This document shows positions 55,975 to 64,000 of a DNA stretch of 64,000 bases, piece by piece (positions within the stretch are counted from its first letter, which is position 1; each line of letters begins with the position of its first letter). The translations under genes were made by a program, and so were the position numbers. The notes beneath the pieces are model-generated. The model saw only the letters and a list, made by a program, of their open reading frames with translations, made no database searches and was not told the origin of the DNA. Source of the DNA: Acidimicrobiales bacterium (GTDB taxonomy: Bacteria > Actinomycetota > Acidimicrobiia > Acidimicrobiales > RAAP-2); assembly GCA_025362585.1 (NCBI GenBank), contig JANYFR010000051.1, forward strand, positions 16,697 through 80,696, read 5' to 3'.

Positions 55975-56588
55975 TCTTCGGCCCCCTCAAGCTGGTCCTG
56001 CGCTTGCTGTCGACGTTGGTCAGCGTTCTGGTGCTGTACTTCGCCGTCACGTTCGTGCAGATTTGGCTCACCGGCCACGAGCACTCGTCGCGCGACGCCC
56101 AGGCGATCCTCGTCTTTGGTACGACCGAGGACAACGGTACGCCGTCGCCGGAGCTGCGTGCGCGCCTCGACCACGCCCTGCATCTGTGGAACACGCACCG
56201 CGCCACGTGGATGGTCGTGACCGGCGGTAAACAGCCCGGCGACCTCTTCACGGAGGCCGGTGTCTCGGCCTCGTACCTCGAGACGCGCGGCGTGCCGGCG
56301 GCGCAGATCGTCCTCGGCGCGGGTCACGACACCTGGCAGAACGTCGCGACGGTGGTCGAGCGTCTACGGTCCTTGCACGTCGTGACGGTCTTGACCGTCA
56401 CTGACCCCTTCCACGAGGATCGCGCCATGGCCATCGCCTCCTCCCAGGGTCTCGCGCCGTACCCGTCGCCGGTCAAGAATTCGCCCACGGTGCAGCACTC
56501 GCTGTGGAAGTACTACGCGAAGGAGACCTTCGAGGTGGGCCTCGGGCGGGTACTCGGATTTGGACGGCTCAGTTCGTGGACGAGTTGA
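55971..56588 (+). CDS. YdcF/DUF218 membrane-anchored protein
   Basis: The 205 aa product has an N-terminal helix (LVLRLLSTLVSVLVLYFAVT) and a DUF218 domain with VTGGKQPGDLFTEAGVSASY and DTWQNVATVVERLRS, followed by VLTVTDPFHEDRAMAIASSQ. DUF218 proteins are linked to envelope precursor biogenesis, but their reaction is uncertain. GTG 55971 overlaps gltX as GTGA. Confidence 0.85.
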   Translation: MIFGPLKLVLRLLSTLVSVLVLYFAVTFVQIWLTGHEHSSRDAQAILVFGTTEDNGTPSPELRARLDHALHLWNTHRATWMVVTGGKQPGDLFTEAGVSASYLETRGVPAAQIVLGAGHDTWQNVATVVERLRSLHVVTVLTVTDPFHEDRAMAIASSQGLAPYPSPVKNSPTVQHSLWKYYAKETFEVGLGRVLGFGRLSSWTS

Positions 56589-56652
56589 GCCGCTGGAGTC
56601 GACTCGCACGCTGGCAACTTGATCGCGTTCTCGGGTAGGCTTTCCAAGCCCT

Positions 56653-56724
56653 TCGGGGGTGGTGTAATTGGCAACACAACTGGTTCTGGTCCAGTTATTC
56701 AGGGTTCGAGTCCTTGCCCCCGAG
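56653..56724 (+). tRNA. tRNA-Gln (CUG)
   Basis: A full cloverleaf: acceptor TCGGGGG (56653-56659) pairs with CCCCCGA (56717-56723), D stem GTGT/ACAC, anticodon stem ACTGG/CCAGT around loop TTCTGGT giving anticodon CTG, T arm with loop TTCGAGT. 72 bases with discriminator G. CCA is not encoded. Confidence 0.93.
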
Positions 56725-56761
56725 CGAAGTGAGTGGAGCGCTCTCGTTCCGTCTCTTTCAT

Positions 56762-56834
56762 GGTCCCATCGTCTAGTGGCCTAGGACATCACCCTCTCAA
56801 GGTGGAGGCACGGGTTCGAATCCCGTTGGGACTG
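56762..56834 (+). tRNA. tRNA-Glu (CUC)
   Basis: Acceptor GGTCCCA pairs with TGGGACT (with one GU pair), anticodon stem TCACC/GGTGG and loop CTCTCAA give anticodon CTC; T arm CGGGTTCGAATCCCG is perfect. It follows tRNA-Gln by 37 bases, probably one transcript. CCA is not encoded. The sequence from here to 56908 shows nothing else. Confidence 0.95.
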
Positions 56835-56908
56835 CCGCATGACTTAGACCCCCGCAGGGCACCCTCGTCGCGCCCGTGCAGACCGGGTTTGGGCCAGTCG
56901 ACGTCGAG

Positions 56909-58339
56909 TTAATCGAGGTCGAGCAGCGAGGTCAAGGGCTCGACGCCTGGCGCGTACCTCGGCCAGGGAAAGGCCTCTTCGAAGACGACCGCGATATCGA
57001 GCAGCCGATAGTCGTGATAGCGAGCGGCGGTGATTTGCAGGCCGAACGGAATGCCCGACACGAAGTGTCCGAATGGAACGCTGAGGGCGGGGTGACCGGT
57101 GACGTTCTGGAGTGCCGTCGAGTACACCTCCGGCGGCAGGCCGTGCACGTCAGCGTCGGCACTGAGCCGACCGTCGGCCAGCCAGCCGCTACTCGCCACC
57201 GTCGGCGTGAGCAGCAGAGCGTCCTCGCCCAACAGTTCGTCCACTCTCTTCACGTACTCGTACCGGCGTCGACGGGCCGCGAGGTACTGCTCGGCACTCA
57301 CTTCGAGGCCGGTCGATAGGAACTCTTGGGTCGACACGTGAAACTGGGACATATTCTCGACGACCCAGGCCCGGCCGAGCGAGGCCACGTGCTCGGCGGT
57401 CGTGACCGTGAACCAGTCGAGGTCGGGATCGCCGTTCGAAAAGAACTGGTCCGCGTCGCGCCACTCAACGTCGGTACTCATGAGGTCAGCGAACGCCCCT
57501 ACGGCATCGTGAAATGCACCGTGGACCTCGTCGGGGAGAGGTCCGAGCGGCGACGTTCGCTCCGCACCAATCAGTCGGAGTGGTCGAGCGTCGTGTCGAG
57601 TCATTGTGGTGCGCATGGCCTTCGTGGGCGCCGAGGGGTCGCCCGCGACCGGTCCGACCATCACGTCAAAGAGCAGGCGAAGGTCGTCACTCGAGGTGGC
57701 GAAGGGCCCGTCGGTGGAGTAGTCAATCCAGTCCGGGGCGGGCCAGCGTCCAATCATCCCGTTGGTGGGTTTCAGCCCGACGAGGCCGCAGAGCGAGGCG
57801 GGAATGCGGATCGAACCGCCGCCGTCGGTGGCGGTGGCGACGCCCACCAGACCGGCGCTCAGCGCCGCCGCCGACCCGCCGCTCGAACCGCCCGGGGAGA
57901 AGTCGGGGTTCCAGGGGTTGCGCGTGACGCCGGTGAGGAGGTTCGCCGTGTAGCCCTCGATGGCGAACTCCGGAAGGGTCGACTTACCAACGACCACCGC
58001 CCCGGCGTCAATCAATCGCTGGGGCACCACGCCGCTGCTCGTGGCCGGGGGCGCGTCGCGAAGCGCGAGTGAGCCCTTTCGTGTCGAGTGACCGCGCCAG
58101 TCTTCGAGGTCCTTGATGAGGGTCGGAATACCGGCCAGGGCGCCGTCGTGGTGGCCGTCGAGGTCCTTGCTCGTGGCGACGGTCATCGCGTCGTCGAAGG
58201 CCGACTCCGCCAGGACGTTGAGGGTCGGATTGGCTGACGTCAGGCGCTCAATCGACAGCGCAATCAGGGTCGACACGCTCACCCGTCCGTCGCGGACGGC
58301 CGCGGCGAGCAGGTGCAGTGGGCCGGGGGCGACGGTCAC
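56909..58339 (-). CDS. Amidase signature-family protein
   Basis: The 476 aa product has the Ser-Ser-Lys amidase core: Lys in [20 protein letters not shown], the Gly-Ser-rich [17 protein letters not shown] with the nucleophile Ser, and [20 protein letters not shown]. It hydrolyses an unknown amide. GTG at 58339. It lies six bases downstream of the small rhodanese gene on the same strand, which suggests co-transcription. Confidence 0.92.
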   Translation of the reverse strand: MTVAPGPLHLLAAAVRDGRVSVSTLIALSIERLTSANPTLNVLAESAFDDAMTVATSKDLDGHHDGALAGIPTLIKDLEDWRGHSTRKGSLALRDAPPATSSGVVPQRLIDAGAVVVGKSTLPEFAIEGYTANLLTGVTRNPWNPDFSPGGSSGGSAAALSAGLVGVATATDGGGSIRIPASLCGLVGLKPTNGMIGRWPAPDWIDYSTDGPFATSSDDLRLLFDVMVGPVAGDPSAPTKAMRTTMTRHDARPLRLIGAERTSPLGPLPDEVHGAFHDAVGAFADLMSTDVEWRDADQFFSNGDPDLDWFTVTTAEHVASLGRAWVVENMSQFHVSTQEFLSTGLEVSAEQYLAARRRRYEYVKRVDELLGEDALLLTPTVASSGWLADGRLSADADVHGLPPEVYSTALQNVTGHPALSVPFGHFVSGIPFGLQITAARYHDYRLLDIAVVFEEAFPWPRYAPGVEPLTSLLDLD

Positions 58340-58345
58340 GCGGGC

Positions 58346-58678
58346 TCAGATGATCTTCGGGGCGGCGCCGCCGACCAGTGGCTCGCCCTCACTGAACCAG
58401 GCGAGCATGCCGCCCTCGAGATTCACCGCGTCGAAACCCTGCTCGAGGAGGAACGTTCCCGCTCGCGCCGAACGGGCGCCCGAGCGACAGACGCACACGA
58501 TTGGCCGGGCACGATCGAAGTCGTCGATGTGGTCGGGCAGGTCGAACAGGGCAACGTGCAAAGCGTCGGGCGAGCGCCCGGCCTCCCATTCGTTGTCCTC
58601 GCGCACGTCGAGGAGGAGCGCCCCACCAGAGACCTGTTGCAGTGCTTCGACAACGCTGACGTTGCGGATATTGGTCAC
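58346..58678 (-). CDS. Single-domain rhodanese
   Basis: The 110 aa product has ALLLDVREDNEWEAGR, the active-site Cys in IVCVCRSGARSARAGT (the Cys of C-R-S-G-A-R) and GFDAVNLEGGMLAWF. It would carry a persulfide and transfer sulfane sulfur. GTG 58678 is chosen with GGAGG eight bases ahead. It is 65 bases from the divergent rhodanese-MBL gene and precedes the amidase. Confidence 0.9.
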   Translation of the reverse strand: MTNIRNVSVVEALQQVSGGALLLDVREDNEWEAGRSPDALHVALFDLPDHIDDFDRARPIVCVCRSGARSARAGTFLLEQGFDAVNLEGGMLAWFSEGEPLVGGAAPKII

Positions 58679-58721
58679 GGCGGTGCCTCCAAGAGAGCGG
58701 TGACGAGGTTCGTCGCCCGTG

Positions 58722-58737
58722 AATCTAGTTCTACACT
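58722..58737. promoter_or_regulatory. Overlapping divergent promoter boxes between the rhodanese genes
   Basis: TACACT (58732-58737, plus strand) ends six bases before GTG 58744, so the plus-strand RNA would be leaderless. TAGATT on the minus strand (58727-58722) is a -10 candidate for the small rhodanese gene. The two boxes are four bases apart, so expression is likely shared or exclusive. Confidence 0.45.
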
Positions 58738-58743
58738 TTTCTT

Positions 58744-59844
58744 GTGGGCCGTGATGAACTGACGTCAACAATCGCAACGGGCGAGTTGGTGACGTTGCTC
58801 GACACTGACGAGCCTCCCTACTTGCTCGACGTGCGAGAGCCCGATGAGGTCGCTGACTGGTTCATCCCGGGCGTCCACAATATTCCCCTGCCCGAGCTCG
58901 AGGCCCGGTTCGAAGAACTGCCGAGCGACGCCCGGGTGGTGGTGATCTGCACTGTCGGTTCCAGAGCTCAACTCGGCGCGCAGATTCTCGCGAGTCACGG
59001 TGTCGCGAGCGAGGTTCTCGCCGGCGGGATGAACGCGTGGGCGTCGACGTTCGATTCGGTCGCCGGCGAGTTTGGCGGCGCCACGGTGGTACAGATTCGA
59101 CGGCGCGGCAAGGGTTGCCTCTCGTACGTCGTCGGCGCGCGGGATCACTGTCTCGTCATTGACCCGGCCCTCGACCTCGACCAGTACCTCGCACTTGCGC
59201 GCGAGCACCAGTGGACCATCACCCACGTGCTGGACACGCATCTTCACGCCGATCATCTGAGCGGCGCGCGAGCGTTGCGCGCGGCGACCGGCGCCGAGTT
59301 GTGGCTGAATCCGTCGGACCGTTTCGAATTCGACTTCGAACCGTTGAGCGACGGACGAAGCCTGTCGCTCGCCCCCGGGGTCGCGCTCACGGTCGCGGCC
59401 GTGGGCGTCCCGGGTCATACTGAGGGTTCGACGATGTACCAGCTCGGCCACGCCGCGATCTTCACCGGCGATACCGTGTTCCTCGAAAGCGTCGGACGTC
59501 CCGATCTGGCCGACCAGGCGGAGCAGTTCGCGCACCACCTCTACCGCAGTCTCCACGAGCGGGTACTGCCCCTCGGGGACGAGGTCATGGTGTTCCCCGC
59601 TCACTACGGCACCGGCGTGGACGTGCGTGCCGGGGCCTTCGTCGCGCGGCCCCTCGGCGAACTGCGTTCCGCGCTTCCGGCGTTGGCGCTGAATGAAGCA
59701 GCGTTCGTCGCCTGGGCCCTCGCCAATGTGAAGGATCGTCCCGGTAACTACCAGCACATTGTCTCGATCAACGCTGGGCGCGAAGCTATGGGACCGACGG
59801 CGGCGGAACTGGAGCTAGGGCCGAACCGCTGCGCGGTCGCCTAG
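58744..59844 (+). CDS. Rhodanese-MBL fold fusion (persulfide dioxygenase-like)
   Basis: The 366 aa product has an N-terminal rhodanese domain with Cys69 in VVICTVGSRAQLG and a C-terminal metallo-beta-lactamase domain: metal ligands His166, His168, Asp170 and His171 in LDTHLHADHLSG, then His in GVPGHTEGS, Asp in FTGDTVFLES and His in FPAHYGTG. This is the ETHE1/persulfide dioxygenase-like layout but with rhodanese first. It may process glutathione-type or mycothiol persulfide; bacterial enzymes of this type often oppose H2S build-up. GTG start, leaderless. Confidence 0.88.
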   Translation: MGRDELTSTIATGELVTLLDTDEPPYLLDVREPDEVADWFIPGVHNIPLPELEARFEELPSDARVVVICTVGSRAQLGAQILASHGVASEVLAGGMNAWASTFDSVAGEFGGATVVQIRRRGKGCLSYVVGARDHCLVIDPALDLDQYLALAREHQWTITHVLDTHLHADHLSGARALRAATGAELWLNPSDRFEFDFEPLSDGRSLSLAPGVALTVAAVGVPGHTEGSTMYQLGHAAIFTGDTVFLESVGRPDLADQAEQFAHHLYRSLHERVLPLGDEVMVFPAHYGTGVDVRAGAFVARPLGELRSALPALALNEAAFVAWALANVKDRPGNYQHIVSINAGREAMGPTAAELELGPNRCAVA

Positions 59845-59934
59845 ACCCGGCACGCGCAAATCCTCGAGAAACCCCTAAATTACGTGGTTTTGCCCGAGGG
59901 CGATTGAACGTCTGCCGGGAGGGAGGAACCGCGA

Positions 59935-59949
59935 CCCCCCGACGGGGGC
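59935..59949 (+). terminator. Short GC hairpin after the rhodanese-MBL gene
   Basis: CCCCC-GAC-GGGGG, a 5-bp stem with a three-base loop, 90 bases after the stop codon, within a wider run of G and C. It could terminate the rhodanese-MBL transcript. It lacks a T-run. Confidence 0.3.
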
Positions 59950-60073
59950 CCGGGGCGGGCGACTCCTCTCGCTGCTTCAGGCAACTCTTCTCGCGCGTGA
60001 TTCGAAGGTGCGCGCGAGCTCGACCCCACCGCGTGTCGCCCCGCGTTTCGATCCGTTGAAGGTGGTGCTCGCC

Positions 60074-60097
60074 CTTACGCTCTTACGCTCTTACGCC
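60074..60097. repeat. Three tandem copies of CTTACGCY
   Basis: CTTACGCT, CTTACGCT, CTTACGCC lie head to tail, 24 bases in total. Function unknown; could be slippage or a cluster of protein sites upstream of the surface gene. Confidence 0.6.
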
Positions 60098-60447
60098 CGC
60101 GGCGACGTCCTGCGCCGAAGCGTGGCATTCGTGTCATCGAAGTGTGAGTCAAATTGAAGGGTGATGCCAAGAGCCTCGCACAGTTGCGTCGTCATTTGGA
60201 CGCGATGACAGCACTCGAAATACGATGCGAAGTGGCGTCGAAGACGCAGCAACCCCTCGTCCAATTATGGAGTTACGACTCTATGACGTTTTTCTATCTA
60301 ACCACTATTCCATCGCAACTGCAGTCAACTTTCCCAAATTTAACCGATTTCATCAGGAGTTTTTACAGTGGTCCACACGTTAGCCACAGCGGGCTTTTCC
60401 TGATGAAGAATGCATTTCAGTATTCGCACTTTGCGATTGGGGTTCTC

Positions 60448-60486
60448 TATACTCGTGATAGAGGAAGCGGCCGTGAACTGTCACGG
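60448..60486 (+). promoter_or_regulatory. Candidate -10 box and leader hairpin of the surface gene
   Basis: TATACT (60448-60453) is a good -10 box with no clear -35. Within the expected transcript, CCGTGA-ACTG-TCACGG (60471-60486) is a perfect 6-bp hairpin about ten bases after the probable start. This implies a leader of about 150 bases; 5' hairpins often stabilise mRNAs of abundant surface proteins, which is inference here. Confidence 0.4.
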
Positions 60487-60608
60487 GGCGTCCGCCTCGT
60501 AATGATTTTTGCTGTGCTGCTGTACCTCAAGTTAAAAGGTCGATGGGAGTCGGCCCCTGTGAATGGAGTGAAGTGAAAACGAACGCCGCTACGAAGGAAG
60601 GATTCTTG

Positions 60609-63600
60609 ATGAATACCTTGCGACGGATTTCTCGATACTCGGTGAAGGCAGTCGCTGCCGGTGCCGTGTTGATTGCCGCCGCTGTGCCGGTGGCCCTGGC
60701 AAGTGCGGCCGGTGCCGCGACCGCGCCAACGATTGCCTGTGACGTTGCGTCACTGGCGACAGTGGTCCCCGCCTACTGCTCGAATGGCTACGCCATCGTC
60801 GGACAGGGCTTCGCCGGAAACTTCTACGTCACTGGCACGGGCTTCGCGAACGACCAGCCAATTGGTGGAACCGTCACTTTGACAACGACCGCTCCCGGCG
60901 TGACGTTCTCTAGTGTCACCGAAATTTCGGCGACCAGCCTGAAGGCGTCCATATCGACGACCTCAGCCACGACTCCCGGCTTCTACCCGGTCACGCTGAC
61001 TGACAGCAACGGTTCCGTGACCCTCACCGTCGGCCTCGGCGTCGACTTCGGCCCCACGGTCACCACCGTGGCCGGCAACGCCGGCACTGCCGGCGGCGCC
61101 GCCTCGACGGTCACCATCACGGGCTCCCACCTTCGCGGTGCCTTCTTCTCAGGCGCCAACTCAACGATGACTGGAGCTGGTACGCCGCCGACGATTTCTG
61201 GCGCGCTCAACACCCCGACCTTTTCTGACACGAACTTTAGTTTCGTGGTGAACAACGCGGGTGCGACTCCTGGCACCTATTCGTTCACGGTCTTCGGTGT
61301 CCTGCCATCTGGCGCATGGGGCGCGTACTCCGGCACCTACACGGTCAACGCCGCGGCCACGCCACTGACGATCACTTCCGTGACTCCCAATTCGCTCGGA
61401 ATCCCGACCGTCAATCCTTCATCGGTCAACATCACCGTCAGCGGTACTGGCTTTGAGACGGGCGCCGTTCTCACGGAGAATGCCGCGAACGGAACTTCGA
61501 CCACACTTACCAACGCCACCTTCGTCAACAGCACCACGCTGAAGGCGACGATCAATGTCGCGGTCGCGTCGGCCACCGGCCAGATTGACCTAAAGATCCT
61601 GAACCCCGACACCACGTCGCTCATCGCTACCGGCATCATCGGCATCGGCGTACCAGCGGCCTCTACGACGGCCGGTCCGGCGGCGCCTGTTGCCATCGCG
61701 ATCACGTCAGTTTCGGGCAGCCCGCTGATTCCTGGCCAGGCCTCGATTCTCCTGGTGCAGGGCAGCTCAACCTTCCCACTGACGACCGGCACGACGGTGA
61801 AAGTCACCCTCCCGTTCACCAACCCCAGTGAGACGCTGACGGGCACGGTTCTCTCCGTCGACGCGACGAACACCGCCACGGTGCGCGTGCTCGTTCCCCA
61901 CTACGCCACGACGACCCTGACGGCGCCCACTATCGCTGGCAACTCGACCATTGCAGTGGCGGACACAACTGGTGCCAACAGTGGCTCGGTGATCATCGTC
62001 GATGGCACGAGTAGCCAGATCCTTGCCTACACAGGAACGACGGCGACGTCATTCACCGTCGGTGCGGGACAACTTACCGTTCACCCGGCCGGCGCCCTCG
62101 TCGAGTGGCCGTTCCCAGTTGCGGCGGCGACCCTTTCGCTGAACAACGGGGCGAACACTGAGACCGCGGCGATCGCCACGGCGGCACCGACCGCCAACAC
62201 CTTCACGTCGGCCTCCACCGGCGCACCGGTCTCGACCCTCAACGTCGGAACCTACGCGATTAACGCGTACATTCCCGGCTTCGGCTTCGCTGCCGGCTCG
62301 ACGGTCTCCTTCAACAAGGACGGCGTCACCGGTACGGTCGCGGTAGTCAACGGCAACGTTGCGACACTCAACATCACGGTTCCGTCGACTCGTTCGCTGC
62401 TGACCGCGGAGACGCTGGCCAACGCCGCGACGCCCAGCCAGGTTTCCATAACCCTGAGTGGGGCTCCGTCGGACATCGCCATCGGTGACAAGATCACGAT
62501 CAACGCTGACACGTTCTACGCCGTTCCGGAGACCGTCACGGTCACGGGCATCGCTGGCGCGGTGGTCTCGTTCACGCCTGCGTTGACTCTCAACCACTCA
62601 GTGGGCGCCACGATCACGAACACCACGGCTCCCCAGTCAACAACCGACGCCGTTGGCGCCGTTCTCACCAACGGTGCGGGTCAGGCCTTTGTCAAGAGCC
62701 CGTTCTTCACCTTCTCGACCGCCGGCACGGCCACTGTTGCGCCGACGCCGATCGGTGCTGGTGCGAGTGCCAACCCTGAGACCTTTGCCTTGAGCACGGC
62801 CACTGGCGACAACATTGCCGCTGACTGGACCGCGAGCTCAACGGCTGCAGGAGTGACCTTCGGTGCCGTGACCGGTACACCGGGCGCCACCATTATTGCG
62901 CCAATCTCGGTTGCGGCCGGTACGTCGGCGAACCCGGCGGCGCCGTTCAAGCTGACTGACGGACTTGTCACCTACACCGGAACGATCGCGATTGTCGCTG
63001 GTCCCACGGTGACGGCGATCACGGCCGTTGGGAATCTGCAAGCTGGTGGAACGGAGACGGTCGGTGTCACTGGCACCAATCTCGTCAACGGTATGACCTG
63101 TGCGACGTCGGACCCTGCGGTGACCTGCACGACCGTGGTTAACGGTACGGACAGCTCCACTACTCGGACGGTGCACGTCGTTGTCGGTGCTGCGGCACTG
63201 AATGGAACTGACTCGCTCACACTGACCGACCCGACGAACTTTGGCGCCGGTACGTTGGTGGGCGCGGTCACGGTCTCGGGCCAGCCCGCCGCGACGGCTG
63301 TTTCGCCGACGTCGATTCCCCAGGGGACTACTCCTGCCATCACCGTGACCGGCACCGGCTTCACCGCCGCAGTGTCAGGCACTGGTGGTGTGGTGTGTCA
63401 GACGACGATCACTCACCCCAACCTGTCGACGAATACCCAGGCCTGCACCGTTGCGTTCGTGAACGCCACCACGGTGACGGTCACGGCGTATGGATCATGG
63501 GCCCCGGGTGACAGCATCGCCTTCACTCTCGGCAACACGGTCTCGACCTGGATTACTCCCTCGGTAGCGGTTCAGGCCTCTCCCGTCTTGAACGGAATCT

Positions 63601-64000
63601 GGGTCGCTAGCACCCTCGGTTCGCTGTCTTTCCCTGCAGCCGCCAACGTGTACATTGCTCAAGGCTCGACGGCAGTGCCGTTCAAGATTTTCGGTGCTGG
63701 CTTCTTGCCCGGTACCACGGTGACGATTCCGGCAGCTGACGGAACAGTCACGGTGACCCAGGTGACGCCAGACGAGATCTTCGGCACGGCGACCATCCTC
63801 TCGACGTCGGCCCTTGGACCTATCCCAGTGACGGCGTTGAACACGAGTGGTGGCGCCGGCGTGAGTAACCTGATCACCGTCTTGGTGGCTCCCGCGATCA
63901 CGGCACCATCGGCCACGACGCCGAAGGCTGTGCTGAACGGTGCGACGTCGACGATCACCATCACCGGTACGGGCTTCGTATCCGGTGCCGTCGTGACCTC
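60609..64000 (+). CDS. Giant secreted IPT/TIG-like Ig-repeat surface protein, N-terminal part (runs off window end)
   Basis: The frame is open for 1130 codons from ATG 60609 (AAGGAAGGA ahead) to the window end. A signal peptide (MNTLRRISRYSVKAVAAGAV, hydrophobic core, cleavage near ASA/GAA) is followed by a Thr-, Ala- and Val-rich beta-sandwich repeat series. The opening strand of each unit is recognisable: NFYVTGTGFAN, VTITGSHLRGA, ITVSGTGFETGA, VGVTGTNLVNG, ITVTGTGFTAA, FKIFGAGFLPGT and ITITGTGFVSGA. Cysteines are few. It resembles an S-layer or adhesin-like IPT/TIG protein. No anchor is visible because the C-terminus is missing. Confidence 0.85.
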   Translation, partial: MNTLRRISRYSVKAVAAGAVLIAAAVPVALASAAGAATAPTIACDVASLATVVPAYCSNGYAIVGQGFAGNFYVTGTGFANDQPIGGTVTLTTTAPGVTFSSVTEISATSLKASISTTSATTPGFYPVTLTDSNGSVTLTVGLGVDFGPTVTTVAGNAGTAGGAASTVTITGSHLRGAFFSGANSTMTGAGTPPTISGALNTPTFSDTNFSFVVNNAGATPGTYSFTVFGVLPSGAWGAYSGTYTVNAAATPLTITSVTPNSLGIPTVNPSSVNITVSGTGFETGAVLTENAANGTSTTLTNATFVNSTTLKATINVAVASATGQIDLKILNPDTTSLIATGIIGIGVPAASTTAGPAAPVAIAITSVSGSPLIPGQASILLVQGSSTFPLTTGTTVKVTLPFTNPSETLTGTVLSVDATNTATVRVLVPHYATTTLTAPTIAGNSTIAVADTTGANSGSVIIVDGTSSQILAYTGTTATSFTVGAGQLTVHPAGALVEWPFPVAAATLSLNNGANTETAAIATAAPTANTFTSASTGAPVSTLNVGTYAINAYIPGFGFAAGSTVSFNKDGVTGTVAVVNGNVATLNITVPSTRSLLTAETLANAATPSQVSITLSGAPSDIAIGDKITINADTFYAVPETVTVTGIAGAVVSFTPALTLNHSVGATITNTTAPQSTTDAVGAVLTNGAGQAFVKSPFFTFSTAGTATVAPTPIGAGASANPETFALSTATGDNIAADWTASSTAAGVTFGAVTGTPGATIIAPISVAAGTSANPAAPFKLTDGLVTYTGTIAIVAGPTVTAITAVGNLQAGGTETVGVTGTNLVNGMTCATSDPAVTCTTVVNGTDSSTTRTVHVVVGAAALNGTDSLTLTDPTNFGAGTLVGAVTVSGQPAATAVSPTSIPQGTTPAITVTGTGFTAAVSGTGGVVCQTTITHPNLSTNTQACTVAFVNATTVTVTAYGSWAPGDSIAFTLGNTVSTWITPSVAVQASPVLNGIWVASTLGSLSFPAAANVYIAQGSTAVPFKIFGAGFLPGTTVTIPAADGTVTVTQVTPDEIFGTATILSTSALGPIPVTALNTSGGAGVSNLITVLVAPAITAPSATTPKAVLNGATSTITITGTGFVSGAVVT

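Larger units (their letters stand above)
59845..60608 (+). other. Gene-poor region before the giant surface gene
   Basis: No convincing gene in 764 bases. The first 230 bases are GC-rich with hairpins and a short tandem repeat. From about 60230 to 60440 the sequence is visibly richer in A and T than the rest of the window. A 140-codon open frame at 60154-60576 has a TTG start, no ribosome site and no family resemblance, so I leave it out. The last 150 bases look like the leader of the surface gene. Confidence 0.5.

Noticed and set aside
59905..59960. Purine-rich, hairpin-containing stretch resembling a riboswitch
   Set aside because: GGGAGGAACC recalled c-di-AMP elements, but the other conserved segments are missing and no suitable gene follows at once.
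60154..60576. 140-codon open frame before the surface gene
   Set aside because: TTG start, no ribosome site, no family resemblance, and A/T-rich composition unlike its neighbours; treated as non-coding leader.

Overview
The window is about 64 kb of high-GC bacterial chromosome carrying two tRNA genes and no rRNA, phage, insertion sequence or CRISPR array. Several genes point to an actinobacterium: a GuaB3-type IMP dehydrogenase-like protein, an actinobacterial CtaF subunit IV of cytochrome oxidase, a five-helix Sdh1-type succinate dehydrogenase anchor, a SCO6745-family protein, a DppR-DprE1-DprE2 decaprenylphosphoryl-arabinose pathway and GTG/TTG starts. The class Acidimicrobiia is my best guess, by inference only. 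Genes are dense: I count fifteen same-strand start/stop overlaps (ATGA, GTGA, TTGA, TGATG, TAATG) and four convergent pairs that share a four-base CTAG or TTAG stop.

Layout. 1-2.7 kb: the N-terminal part of an MFS transporter on the minus strand, then groES-groEL under a CIRCE operator and ending in a strong hairpin. 2.9-9.3 kb: a neocarzinostatin-fold secreted protein, a DHA2 exporter, membrane and OsmC proteins, and a decayed stretch (7.2-8.2 kb) with remnants of ArsC, an aquaporin and a methyltransferase. 9.3-17.4 kb: an MMPL exporter, a NUDIX hydrolase, then guaB3-guaA-pcrA. 17.4-21.7 kb: a NAGPA-domain protein facing the minus-strand operon dppR-dprE1-dprE2.

21.8-30.8 kb is a plus-strand run for central metabolism: a B12-binding domain, sucCD, purN-purH, folD, a cupin, metF, icd and mdh. 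It links succinyl-CoA and TCA chemistry with one-carbon and purine synthesis. 30.9-33.3 kb holds a Sco-like protein, an alpha/beta-hydrolase remnant and a secreted beta-propeller. 33.3-41.5 kb is a minus-strand respiratory block: tatA, ctaC-ctaD-ctaF, then sdhC-sdhA-sdhB followed closely by an SCP2-like gene and a nucleoside phosphorylase.

41.5-53.3 kb: azlCD, a CopD-like protein, a crotonase, a GH1-like fragment, DedA, an unusual DoxX-Rieske fusion translationally coupled to a two-component system, a SCO6745-family protein, Ogt and pntAa-pntAb-pntB. 53.3-59.8 kb: an aldo/keto reductase, ferredoxin-gltX-YdcF, tRNA-Gln and tRNA-Glu, an amidase, and a divergent pair of rhodanese genes, one fused to a metallo-beta-lactamase domain. 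59.8-64.0 kb: a gene-poor, AT-richer stretch leading into the start of a giant secreted IPT/TIG-like repeat protein (1130 codons, still open at the window end).

The most noteworthy observations are the DoxX-Rieske fusion with its coupled two-component system, the natural Ala at the benzothiazinone-target Cys of DprE1, the decayed aquaporin/ArsC/methyltransferase locus, the divergent rhodanese pair with a likely leaderless promoter, and the giant surface protein with a structured leader.
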